Assembly: GCF_001279695.1 (NCBI RefSeq)
Contig: NZ_LGDD01000293.1
Span: forward strand, 101,422 to 165,421
Length of the DNA stretch: 64,000 bases
From: Streptomyces sp. WM6378
GTDB taxonomy: Bacteria > Actinomycetota > Actinomycetes > Streptomycetales > Streptomycetaceae
Direction of reading: 5' to 3'
In this document: one piece after another, positions 56,949-64,000 of the stretch
Layout of the letters: each line of letters opens with the position of its first letter
Position numbering within the stretch: the first letter of the stretch is position 1
Notes under the pieces: generated by a model
What the model was told of the DNA's origin: nothing
Database searches by the model: none
Seen by the model: the letters and a program-made list of their open reading frames with translations, nothing else
Program-made: the position numbers and the translations under genes

Positions 56949-57728
56949 TCAGTTGGGGCTGGTCGGGGCGCGCGTCAGGTCCACCGCCGGGAGCGAGGGC
57001 AGGTGGCGGATGACCGCGGTCTCCGCGCGAAGGAGCTGGAGCTCCTCGCGCAGCCGGGTCGCGGTGTCGGGCGCCTGGAGCAGGCGCTGCTTGGCCGGCA
57101 CGTCCAGGACCGCGGCCGCGGCGACCAGATAGGACACCACCGACGGCTCGTCGGGCAGGTCCGCGGTGCCGGCCAGGGAGCGCTCCCTGGCCCCCGCGAG
57201 CCGCTTCTGGTACGAGCGGAAGGCGCGAAGCACGCCCTCGGCGAGCGCGCCCGCCTCCTCGCCCGGCTCCTCGGGGATCTCCTCGTACTCGGCCGTCAGA
57301 TACGGCCCGCTCGTGTCCACCGACAGGATGCGGATCCGGGTCGTACCGGTGGCGAGCACCTCGAAGCTGCCGTCCGAGCGCTCCCGGATGGTGGCCGCGT
57401 CCGCGACGCAGCCGACCCGGTGGAAGGCCTGGATCGGGTCGGACCCGAAGCCCGCCGCCGGGCCCTTCTCGGGCTGCGCGGTCTGGTCGGGCAGCCCGGG
57501 GGCGGTCGGCGCGACCTCCCGGCCGTCGCGGATCGCCACGACGGCGAAGCGGCGCGGCTCGTCGCCGGCCTCGTCGCCGGAGCCGGAGGGGCCGGAAGCG
57601 TCGGTGCCGGTCTTCAGCAGATCGCGCATCATGGCGCGATAACGCTCCTCGAAGATGTTCAGCGGCAGGACGAGCCCGGGGAACAGCACCGAGTTGAGCG
57701 GGAAGAGCGGAAGGCGTGCGGTGGTCAC
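56949..57728 (-). CDS. LON-substrate-binding (N-terminal Lon) domain protein
   Basis: 259 residues. The Lon N-domain is visible from the start: ARLPLFPLNSVLFPGLVLPLNIFEERYRAMM (in parts, PLFPLNSVLFPG and LPLNIFEERYR), then FHRVGCVADAATI, FEVLATGTTRIRI and a helical C-terminus with LVAAAAVLDVPAKQRLLQ. There are no AAA+ or protease parts, so this is a stand-alone substrate-binding protein. The GTG at 57728 lies five bases past the stop of the upstream gene and has no ribosome-binding site, so coupling to that gene is likely. Confidence 0.9.
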   Translation of the reverse strand: MTTARLPLFPLNSVLFPGLVLPLNIFEERYRAMMRDLLKTGTDASGPSGSGDEAGDEPRRFAVVAIRDGREVAPTAPGLPDQTAQPEKGPAAGFGSDPIQAFHRVGCVADAATIRERSDGSFEVLATGTTRIRILSVDTSGPYLTAEYEEIPEEPGEEAGALAEGVLRAFRSYQKRLAGARERSLAGTADLPDEPSVVSYLVAAAAVLDVPAKQRLLQAPDTATRLREELQLLRAETAVIRHLPSLPAVDLTRAPTSPN

Positions 57729-57733
57729 AACGC

Positions 57734-58771
57734 TCAAGCGTAATGGCCGTCGGACCGGGCTCGTCCGGGCTTCTGACGGTCCCGTCCCCACGGCATGCCC
57801 GCGGCGACCTCGGTTCCCACGAACTCGCGCAGTTCGAGGAACTGCCCCAGCGGGTCGGCGGCGAGATGCAGCCACGGGAAAGACGTGGCATACGGCCCGA
57901 TACGCCGGAATTCCTCCAGTGTCTCCGGCCAGCGTCTGCGCACGACGAGCACATAGGCGAGCAGATTGCGGACCTCGGCCGGCCACGGGTCGCCCGGCTC
58001 GTAGGCGGCGGACAGCTCGATGCCGAGGTCGGCCGCCGCGTCGATCCGCTCGTACGGGATGGCCCGGCCCGCGCCGCCCACGAGGTAGGCGAAGGCCGCG
58101 CGGGCCGGGAGCGCGCGGATCAGGGAGCCCGGCAGGGAGTCCTCGGCGGCCCGCTCGGCGAAGTCGAAGCACTCGCGGTGCGAGCCGTACCACTGGGCGG
58201 AGAGGTACTGGAGCGCCGCCACATGACAGCCGTAGTGGTGCGAGGAACGGCGTATGGCCTCGCCCCACAGTTCCTCGAAAACGGTGTGCGGCGCATGGGT
58301 GCCGCGGGCGTGGTCGAGCGCGATCCGCCAGGGCACCGGGTCCGCCGGGTCGCCCTCGGCCGCCGAGTGGATCAGCGGCGCCACCTCGCGCAGCCGCTCG
58401 GCCCGGGCCGGCGAGCCCCAGGCCTGGACGATCGCGAGCTCCGCCTTGACGAGCAGCGCGTCGGGGTCGCGGGGCGCGTCGGCCAGCCAGTTGGCGAGCC
58501 AGTCCGGTCTGCCGACCGCGAAGGCCGCGAGCCGGACCGTGTAGCGGTCCCGGTTCTCCCACTCGGCCAGCTCGCGGGTGGTGGCGAGGAGTTCGGCCGC
58601 TGCCTCGTACTCGCCGAGCGCGGCCGAGACCAGCGCGGGAGCGAGCCGGGCGTCGGGGGCGTCGAGCAGCACTTCCCGGCCATCGGGCAGGCCCGTGGCG
58701 AGAACAGGCGTATGCCTGGCCCGCCGTGCGGTGCGGATCAGCGCGGATACGAAAGTCATGGTGCGGACCAT
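57734..58771 (-). CDS. Helical-repeat protein of unknown function
   Basis: 345 residues from the ATG at 58771; an ATG at 58759 is an alternative. The protein is alpha-helical with TPR-like spacing (for example ALVSAALGEYEAAAELLATT, WRIALDHARGTHAPH, YLSAQWYGSHRECFDFAERA) and conserved Trp/His positions. It has no membrane segment, signal peptide or catalytic motif. I cannot assign a function. It is the first gene of the minus-strand group unknown-LON-YbaK. The 199-base gap to the next gene upstream contains no gene. Confidence 0.65.
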   Translation of the reverse strand: MVRTMTFVSALIRTARRARHTPVLATGLPDGREVLLDAPDARLAPALVSAALGEYEAAAELLATTRELAEWENRDRYTVRLAAFAVGRPDWLANWLADAPRDPDALLVKAELAIVQAWGSPARAERLREVAPLIHSAAEGDPADPVPWRIALDHARGTHAPHTVFEELWGEAIRRSSHHYGCHVAALQYLSAQWYGSHRECFDFAERAAEDSLPGSLIRALPARAAFAYLVGGAGRAIPYERIDAAADLGIELSAAYEPGDPWPAEVRNLLAYVLVVRRRWPETLEEFRRIGPYATSFPWLHLAADPLGQFLELREFVGTEVAAGMPWGRDRQKPGRARSDGHYA

Positions 58772-58970
58772 TGAAATCCGCAGGTGGGGGCGGCGCCAGG
58801 GGGGCCACTGTGAAGCTTCTGTATCGGTGGTGAGGGTTGTACGGCACGGGGTCAAGGCCCGGCAAATTCAGTCAGCGCGGGCTCGCGCGGAGCGCGTGAA
58901 GACCCTGCGCGGAGCCCGCGAAAACCCTGCGGCCCGCGTACGGGAACCGTCGGCTCGGCCCGCCCGGAAC

Positions 58971-60575
58971 TCACCCCCTCCGCAGCAGCCGGGAGGCGCC
59001 CGCCGCCACCGTCGTCGCCAGGATCCAGCCCAGCATGATCAGCAGGGCCGCCCCCCACTGCCAGGCGCCGGTGAGTTTCCAGTAGCCGTCCTGGCCCAGG
59101 TTGACCACCGGGATGAGGAGGTCGAGCGCGTACAGCGACGCGTTCCACTCGGGGTGTTCGTCGGCCTTGATCGGCTGGGGGTCGTAGTGCGAGAAGGCGA
59201 GGGTGCCGGCCGCCCACAGGACGGCCATCCACAGCGCGGCCCGGCCCGGCCGGTAGCCGTACGCCACCGTCAGGTCCTGGAGCACGCCCCATGCCTTGGC
59301 GGCCAGCGGCAGCGTCTCGCGGCGCCTGCGCTGCTTGGCGAGCAGCACCTCGCGGGCGTCCGCGTCCTCGCCGCTGCCCCGCAGCACGGCCGCGAGCCGC
59401 TCGTACGGTTCGGGCGCGTACTCGGGGGTCGCCGCCGTCACCCAGTCCAGGCGCTGGGCCAGCGTGAAGGTGCCGATCGGGATGAGGTTCTCGTAGGCGA
59501 AACCGTTCATCGTCAGGTGGCCGGGACCGGGCCAGCTGTCCGCCATGTCGACCAGGTTGCCGACCCGGGCCCCGGAGAGCACGACCTTGCCGCGCTCGGG
59601 ACGCTGCCCGGTGAAGCGCAGCTCCGGCGTCTGGATGCGGCGCAGCGACAGCTCCTGTGCGTCGGTCATGACGACCCGGGACTGCGCCAGGTCCACCGCG
59701 TCCCCGAACCGCCCGTCGTCGAGCCGTAGCCCGCCCCGGCATTCGAACGGCTGGATCAGGGTGCCCCGCACGGGCGTGTTGGTGTAGTTCGTCCCGTACG
59801 GGGGAGTGGTGCCCGCCTGGTTGCCGCTCGGGTAGACGGCCGCCGAGGTGAGATACAGGGTGCGCTCGACGATCAGCTGCGGGGCGTTCAGCGCCCGCTG
59901 GCCGTCCGGGTTGATCAGCCTGCTGCCGCGCAGGCTCAGCGTCACGCCGACCTTCGCGGCCCGCAGGCTCAGCTCCCCGTACGACTCGATCAGATCGGCC
60001 TGGAGGTCCTGCGCGACCGATAGCCCGTCGGCGGCGATCGAGCGGCCGTTGCGGTCGCTGTGCACCACGGCCTGGCTGATCAGGAGGTCGGTGCCGATGT
60101 GCGCGTCGGTCAGCCGGATGCCGCCCGCGACCCGGCAGCGCGGCAGGTGCAGATCGCCCTCGGTGGTCAGCCGGGCCGCCTCGATCCGCGGAATCGAGCA
60201 GCTCACCATGCGTACGGTCGTGAAGTGGGCCTCGGGGAGCAGGAGTTCGTTCTCGAAGCGGCAGTTGTTCAGCTCGACGTACGGGGTGATCGTGCCGCCC
60301 GACAGGTTGAGCGTGCCGGTGATCTGCACCCCGTTCAGCTTCAGCGCCGCGACCCGCCCGGGCAGCGCGGGCGGACCGCTGAGCAGGAGCAGCGCCACCA
60401 CCCGGGCCCGCACGCTGCGCTCGGGCCCCCAGGGGCGCGCCGCGAACGGATCGTCGCGTACCGGATTGCGGGTGCGCAGATCGTAGGTACTGCCGTTGCG
60501 GAAGGCCTGCCACATGCCCAGCTCCGCCGGGCTGAGCCAGTCCGGAGCCTCACCAAGATCGGGCGCCTCGGTCAA
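58971..60575 (-). CDS. Large beta-repeat (solenoid-like) membrane protein
   Basis: 534 residues from the TTG at 60575 with GAGGGGGA upstream. Residues about 60-340 are a run of short beta-strand repeats with alternating hydrophobic residues (LKLNGVQITGTLNLSGG, GDLHLPRCRVAGGIRLTDA, LSLRAAKVGVTLSLRGSRL), suggesting a beta-solenoid of the pentapeptide or bactofilin-like kind. A helical basic region (RLAAVLRGSGEDADAREVLLAKQRRRRE) leads to three or four C-terminal membrane helices (about 430-525). Some databases call such proteins membrane-associated oxidoreductases, but I see no cofactor motif. It is divergent from hisD. Confidence 0.7.
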   Translation of the reverse strand: MTEAPDLGEAPDWLSPAELGMWQAFRNGSTYDLRTRNPVRDDPFAARPWGPERSVRARVVALLLLSGPPALPGRVAALKLNGVQITGTLNLSGGTITPYVELNNCRFENELLLPEAHFTTVRMVSCSIPRIEAARLTTEGDLHLPRCRVAGGIRLTDAHIGTDLLISQAVVHSDRNGRSIAADGLSVAQDLQADLIESYGELSLRAAKVGVTLSLRGSRLINPDGQRALNAPQLIVERTLYLTSAAVYPSGNQAGTTPPYGTNYTNTPVRGTLIQPFECRGGLRLDDGRFGDAVDLAQSRVVMTDAQELSLRRIQTPELRFTGQRPERGKVVLSGARVGNLVDMADSWPGPGHLTMNGFAYENLIPIGTFTLAQRLDWVTAATPEYAPEPYERLAAVLRGSGEDADAREVLLAKQRRRRETLPLAAKAWGVLQDLTVAYGYRPGRAALWMAVLWAAGTLAFSHYDPQPIKADEHPEWNASLYALDLLIPVVNLGQDGYWKLTGAWQWGAALLIMLGWILATTVAAGASRLLRRG

Positions 60576-60624
60576 TGCCGTCCCCCTCGCCGTCCACCCT
60601 GACAGGAGGAACGCTAGTGGCCAC

Positions 60625-60669
60625 GGGTGACAGCGGGTGACCTCCGGGTTGCGTATCAGCCACTGATAC
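60625..60669 (+). promoter_or_regulatory. Candidate operators upstream of hisD
   Basis: GTATCAG (60653-60659), CCA, CTGATAC (60663-60669) is a perfect 17-base palindrome. Just upstream GGGTGAC occurs at 60625-60631 and again at 60635-60641, a direct repeat with an exact 10-base period. The block lies 40-90 bases upstream of hisD and is shared with the divergent gene, so it could regulate either. No attenuator-like His codon run was seen. Confidence 0.45.
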
Positions 60670-60710
60670 AGGCGTCCAGTGCTCCGGAGCCGTCTGAGAG
60701 AATTGGATAC

Positions 60711-62042
60711 GTGATCTCCCGAATCGATCTGCGCGGCAACACCCTCCCCGAGGGTGGCGCCCTGCGCGACCTGCTGCCCCGTGCCGAGTTCGACGTGGAA
60801 GCCGCCCTGGAGAAGGTGCGGCCCATCTGCGAGGACGTGCATCATCGCGGCACGGCGGCGCTGATCGAGTACGCGGAGAAGTTCGACGGCGTGAGGCTTG
60901 ACCGGGTCCGGGTGCCCGCCGAGGCGCTCAAGGAAGCCCTGGCGGAACTCGACCCGCAGGTCAGGGCCGCTCTGGAGGAGTCCATCCGGCGGGCCCGCAT
61001 CGTCCACCGCGAGCAGCGCCGCGACCCGCACACCACCCAGGTCGTACCCGGCGGCACCGTCACCGAGAAGTGGGTGCCGGTCGAGCGCGTGGGCCTGTAC
61101 GCGCCCGGCGGCCGCTCGGTCTACCCGTCCTCCGTGATCATGAACGTGGTCCCGGCGCAGGAGGCGGGCGTCACCTCCATCGCGCTCGCGTCGCCGCCGC
61201 AGGCGGACTTCGGCGGCCTGCCGCACCCGACGATCCTTGCGGCGTGCGCGCTGCTCGGCGTCGACGAGGTGTACGCGGCGGGCGGCGCCCAGGCCGTCGC
61301 GATGTTCGCGTACGGGACCTCGGGTGCCGACGGATGTGCACCCGCGAACATGGTGACCGGCCCCGGCAACATCTGGGTCGCCGCCGCCAAGCGCTACTTC
61401 ACCGGCCGCATCGGCATCGACACCGAGGCCGGCCCGACCGAGATCGCCGTCCTCGCCGACGACACCGCCGACCCGGTGCACGTCGCCGCCGACCTGATCA
61501 GCCAGGCCGAGCACGACCCGCTCGCGGCCGCCGTCCTGGTCACCGACTCCCTCGCGCTCGCCGAAGCGGTCGAGAAGGAGCTTGAGCCGCAGGTCGCGGC
61601 CACCAAGCACATCGAGGACCGGATCAAGCCGGCGCTCGCCGGGCGCCAGTCCGCGATCGTCCTGGTCGACTCCCTCGAAGACGGCCTCAAGGTCGTCGAC
61701 GCCTACGGCGCCGAGCACCTGGAGATCCAGACCGCCGACGCCGCGGCCGTGGCCGACCGGGTCCGCAACGCGGGCGCGATCTTCGTCGGCCCCTGGGCCC
61801 CGGTCTCGCTCGGCGACTACTGCGCCGGCTCCAACCACGTGCTGCCCACCGGCGGCTGCGCCTGCCACTCCTCGGGCCTGTCCGTCCAGTCCTTCCTGCG
61901 CGGCATCCACATCGTCGACTACACGCGCGACGCGCTCGCCGAGGTCACCCACCACGTGGTGACCCTGGCCGAAGCAGAGGACCTGCCGGCGCACGGGGCT
62001 GCCCTGAAGGCCCGCTTCGGTTGGAAGGTGCCGCAGAAGTGA
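60711..62042 (+). CDS. hisD: Histidinol dehydrogenase
   Basis: 443 residues. The family features are [22 protein letters not shown] (as VGLYAPGG), [62 protein letters not shown] and [19 protein letters not shown]. HisD is the NAD-dependent zinc enzyme that oxidises histidinol to histidine in two steps. It is the first gene of the his operon; its stop overlaps the hisC GTG. GAGAG lies about ten bases before the GTG. Confidence 0.96.
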   Translation: MISRIDLRGNTLPEGGALRDLLPRAEFDVEAALEKVRPICEDVHHRGTAALIEYAEKFDGVRLDRVRVPAEALKEALAELDPQVRAALEESIRRARIVHREQRRDPHTTQVVPGGTVTEKWVPVERVGLYAPGGRSVYPSSVIMNVVPAQEAGVTSIALASPPQADFGGLPHPTILAACALLGVDEVYAAGGAQAVAMFAYGTSGADGCAPANMVTGPGNIWVAAAKRYFTGRIGIDTEAGPTEIAVLADDTADPVHVAADLISQAEHDPLAAAVLVTDSLALAEAVEKELEPQVAATKHIEDRIKPALAGRQSAIVLVDSLEDGLKVVDAYGAEHLEIQTADAAAVADRVRNAGAIFVGPWAPVSLGDYCAGSNHVLPTGGCACHSSGLSVQSFLRGIHIVDYTRDALAEVTHHVVTLAEAEDLPAHGAALKARFGWKVPQK

Positions 62043-63151
62043 CCACGTTCGGAATCGACGACCTCCCCGTACGGGACGAGCTGCGCGGCAAGTCCCCTTA
62101 CGGCGCGCCCCAGTTGGACACTCCCGTCCAGCTGAACACCAACGAGAACCCGTACCCGCTCCCCGAGCCGCTGGTCGAACGGATCGCGGAGCGGGTCGCC
62201 GAGGCGGCCCGGGGCCTCAACCGCTACCCCGACCGCGACGCGGTCGAGCTGCGCACCGAGCTCGCCAAGTACCTCACCCGGACCGGCAAGCACCCGGTCG
62301 CGGTCGAGAACGTGTGGGCGGCCAACGGGTCCAACGAGGTCATCCAGCAGCTGCTCCAGACCTTCGGCGGCCCCGGCCGCACCGCGATCGGCTTCGAGCC
62401 CTCGTACTCGATGCACGCCCTGATCGCCCGTGGCACCGGCACCGGCTGGATCTCCGGGCCCCGCAACGACGACTTCACCATCGACCTCGCCGCCGCCGAG
62501 CAGGCCATCGCCGAGCACGCGCCGGACGTCGTCTTCATCACCTCGCCCAACAACCCCACGGGCACCGCGGTCGCCGCCGAGACGGTCCTCGCGCTGTACG
62601 AGGCCGCCCAGGCCGCGAAGCCGTCGATCGTGATCGTGGACGAGGCGTACGTCGAGTTCAGCCACCGCGACTCGCTGCTCCCGCTCATCGAGGGCCGCCC
62701 GAACCTGGTGGTCTCGCGGACCATGTCGAAGGCCTTCGGCGCGGCCGGGCTGCGCCTGGGCTACCTCGCCGCGCACCCCGCGGTGGTCGACGCCGTCCAG
62801 CTCGTCCGCCTGCCCTACCACCTGTCCGCCGTCACCCAGGCGACCGCGCTCGCGGCCCTGGAGCACACGGACACCCTGCTCGGCTACGTCGAGCAGCTCA
62901 AGCGGGAGCGGGACCGGCTGGTCGGCGAGCTGCGCGCGATCGGCTACGAAGTGACCGAATCGGACGCCAACTTCGTCCAGTTCGGCCGCTTCGACGACAG
63001 CCACACCGTCTGGCAGCAGATCCTCGACCGGGGCGTCCTGGTCCGGGACAACGGGGTACCGGGATGGCTGCGGGTCACCGCGGGCACCCCGGCCGAGAAC
63101 GACGCGTTCCTCGACGCGGTCCGTCAACTCAAGAAGGAGCAGAGCGCATGA
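62039..63151 (+). CDS. hisC: Histidinol-phosphate aminotransferase
   Basis: 370 residues from the GTG overlapping the hisD stop. It is a fold-type I PLP enzyme: [67 protein letters not shown] and [17 protein letters not shown], with the PLP lysine in SKAFG. It converts imidazole-acetol phosphate to histidinol phosphate. Its stop overlaps the hisB ATG. Confidence 0.96.
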   Translation: MTTFGIDDLPVRDELRGKSPYGAPQLDTPVQLNTNENPYPLPEPLVERIAERVAEAARGLNRYPDRDAVELRTELAKYLTRTGKHPVAVENVWAANGSNEVIQQLLQTFGGPGRTAIGFEPSYSMHALIARGTGTGWISGPRNDDFTIDLAAAEQAIAEHAPDVVFITSPNNPTGTAVAAETVLALYEAAQAAKPSIVIVDEAYVEFSHRDSLLPLIEGRPNLVVSRTMSKAFGAAGLRLGYLAAHPAVVDAVQLVRLPYHLSAVTQATALAALEHTDTLLGYVEQLKRERDRLVGELRAIGYEVTESDANFVQFGRFDDSHTVWQQILDRGVLVRDNGVPGWLRVTAGTPAENDAFLDAVRQLKKEQSA

Positions 63152-63741
63152 GCCGCGTTGGCAGAGTGGAACGCACCACCAAGGAGACGTCCGTCCTCGT
63201 CGAGATCGATCTCGACGGCAGCGGAAAGGTCGACGTGTCGACAGGCGTCGGCTTCTACGACCACATGCTCGACCAGCTCGGCCGGCACGGCCTGTTCGAC
63301 CTCACGGTCAAGACCGACGGCGATCTGCACATCGACACCCACCACACCATCGAGGACACCGCGCTCGCGCTCGGCGCCGCCTTCAAGCAGGCGCTCGGTG
63401 ACAAGGTCGGCATCTACCGCTTCGGCAACTGCACCGTCCCGCTCGACGAGTCGCTCGCCCAGGTGACCGTCGACCTGTCGGGCCGCCCCTACCTCGTGCA
63501 CACCGAGCCCGAGAACATGGCGCCGATGATCGGCGAGTACGACACGACGATGACCCGGCACATCTTCGAGTCCTTCGTCGCCCAGGCCCAGGTCGCGCTC
63601 CACATCCACGTACCGTACGGGCGCAACGCGCACCACATCGTGGAGTGCCAGTTCAAGGCGCTCGCCCGGGCGCTGCGCTATGCCTCCGAGCGTGACCCGC
63701 GCGCTGCCGGAATCCTTCCTTCCACCAAGGGTGCCCTGTAA
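63148..63741 (+). CDS. hisB: Imidazoleglycerol-phosphate dehydratase
   Basis: 197 residues, a monofunctional HisB as in other actinobacteria. The metal-binding repeats are [50 protein letters not shown] and [15 protein letters not shown]. It dehydrates imidazole-glycerol phosphate. ATGA overlap with hisC; the next small gene starts two bases after its stop. Confidence 0.96.
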   Translation: MSRVGRVERTTKETSVLVEIDLDGSGKVDVSTGVGFYDHMLDQLGRHGLFDLTVKTDGDLHIDTHHTIEDTALALGAAFKQALGDKVGIYRFGNCTVPLDESLAQVTVDLSGRPYLVHTEPENMAPMIGEYDTTMTRHIFESFVAQAQVALHIHVPYGRNAHHIVECQFKALARALRYASERDPRAAGILPSTKGAL

Positions 63742-63743
63742 GC

Positions 63744-63908
63744 ATGAACGGTCTCAACACCATCCTGATCGTGGTCGGCCTCTTCCTGATCGGCGGAATC
63801 ATCTCCTTCGTCAAGCAGGGGATGCCGAAGAGCCTGATCGTGCTCCTGTCCATCGGCGCCGTGATGTGCCTGGCCGCGGGCATCCTGCGACTGGACGTCT
63901 GGTCATGA
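63744..63908 (+). CDS. Small membrane protein in the his operon
   Basis: 54 residues from the ATG at 63744, two bases after the hisB stop. Two hydrophobic segments (about 5-22 and 30-47) flank a short basic turn (FVKQGMPKS), ending LRLDVWS. I recall a small hydrophobic gene at this place, between hisB and hisH, in Streptomyces his operons; its role is unknown. The stop TGA overlaps an ATG. Confidence 0.75.
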   Translation: MNGLNTILIVVGLFLIGGIISFVKQGMPKSLIVLLSIGAVMCLAAGILRLDVWS

Positions 63909-63925
63909 GTTCCCTGAGTCAACCT

Positions 63926-64000
63926 CTATGGCGCTTGGGGCGGGTCGGCGGGCGTATTGATCTTCCCGTTGGTTCGGTGGATGGCGGGGTCGTAGCAGGC
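63926..64000 (-). CDS. C-terminal end of an unidentified minus-strand reading frame (partial)
   Basis: The minus strand reads open from the window edge to a stop at 63926-63928 and ends ACYDPAIHRTNGKINT then PADPPQAP. The plus strand after the small membrane gene does not encode the expected hisH N-terminus. The fragment looks like a protein tail, but I do not recognise it. If real, an unrelated gene lies between the small membrane protein and any hisH. Evidence is limited to 24 codons. Confidence 0.3.
   Translation of the reverse strand, partial: ACYDPAIHRTNGKINTPADPPQAP

Overview
The window is a chromosomal segment of a high-GC actinomycete, almost certainly a Streptomyces. The evidence is the strong G/C bias at third codon positions, the many GTG/TTG starts with GTGA or ATGA stop-start overlaps, and the gene order metF / MoxR-DUF58-TgpA / rsmH-ftsL-ftsI-murE-murF-mraY-murD-ftsW-murG-ftsQ-ftsZ-pgeF-yggS-sepF-sepG-divIVA / ileS / ddbA-lspA-rluD / dnaE / hisDCB. 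The predicted FtsZ, SepF, SepG (YggT), DivIVA and DdbA-type proteins are of the Streptomyces kind. I see no tRNA or rRNA gene, prophage, insertion sequence, CRISPR array or recognisable defence system. Nearly everything is core genome, and the unusual items are variants inside core genes and small or regulatory elements. Layout: 1-10.4 kb holds the end of thiE, metF (probably leaderless), a Gln/Tyr/Pro-rich membrane protein, a CrtI-like FAD oxidoreductase, a DUF4126 membrane protein, a TetR / YhgE-type permease / degenerate ABC ATPase operon preceded by a textbook TetR palindrome, a HEPN-domain protein, a methyltransferase and DUF3040. 10.6-16.2 kb on the minus strand holds the MoxR-DUF58-transglutaminase operon and a beta-carbonic anhydrase. 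16.4-34.3 kb is the complete dcw (division and cell wall) cluster. It makes lipid II (MurE, MurF, MurD, MraY, MurG), assembles the divisome (FtsL, FtsQ, FtsI, FtsW, FtsZ, SepF, SepG) and ends with the polar-growth organiser DivIVA. Its first promoter overlaps a 10-bp-periodic GTGG repeat resembling an MraZ box, although no mraZ gene is present. The ftsQ-ftsZ gap carries GACAC motifs, two inverted repeats and a possible 24-codon reading frame with a TTA codon. 34.3-34.9 kb is non-coding with large inverted repeats. 34.9-38.3 kb is ileS on the minus strand behind a T-box leader; its HIGH motif has the swapped GXHH form. 38.6-45 kb runs ddbA, lspA, rluD, a GNAT acetyltransferase, a Na+/H+ antiporter, an MscS channel (minus strand) and a dienelactone-hydrolase-like protein. 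45.1-48.1 kb (minus strand) has a membrane-anchored DsbA, a polytopic membrane protein and DUF2252. 48.4-56.4 kb has dnaE, a small basic protein, an NYN-domain protein, an ABC exporter pair, a DUF2567-like membrane protein and the tiny ribosomal protein gene bL37. 56.4-60.6 kb (minus strand) has a YbaK-type deacylase, a LON-substrate-binding protein, an unassigned protein and a large beta-repeat membrane protein. 60.7-63.9 kb begins the histidine operon (hisD, hisC, hisB and a 54-residue membrane protein). At the right edge the expected hisH start is missing and a different reading frame enters on the minus strand.
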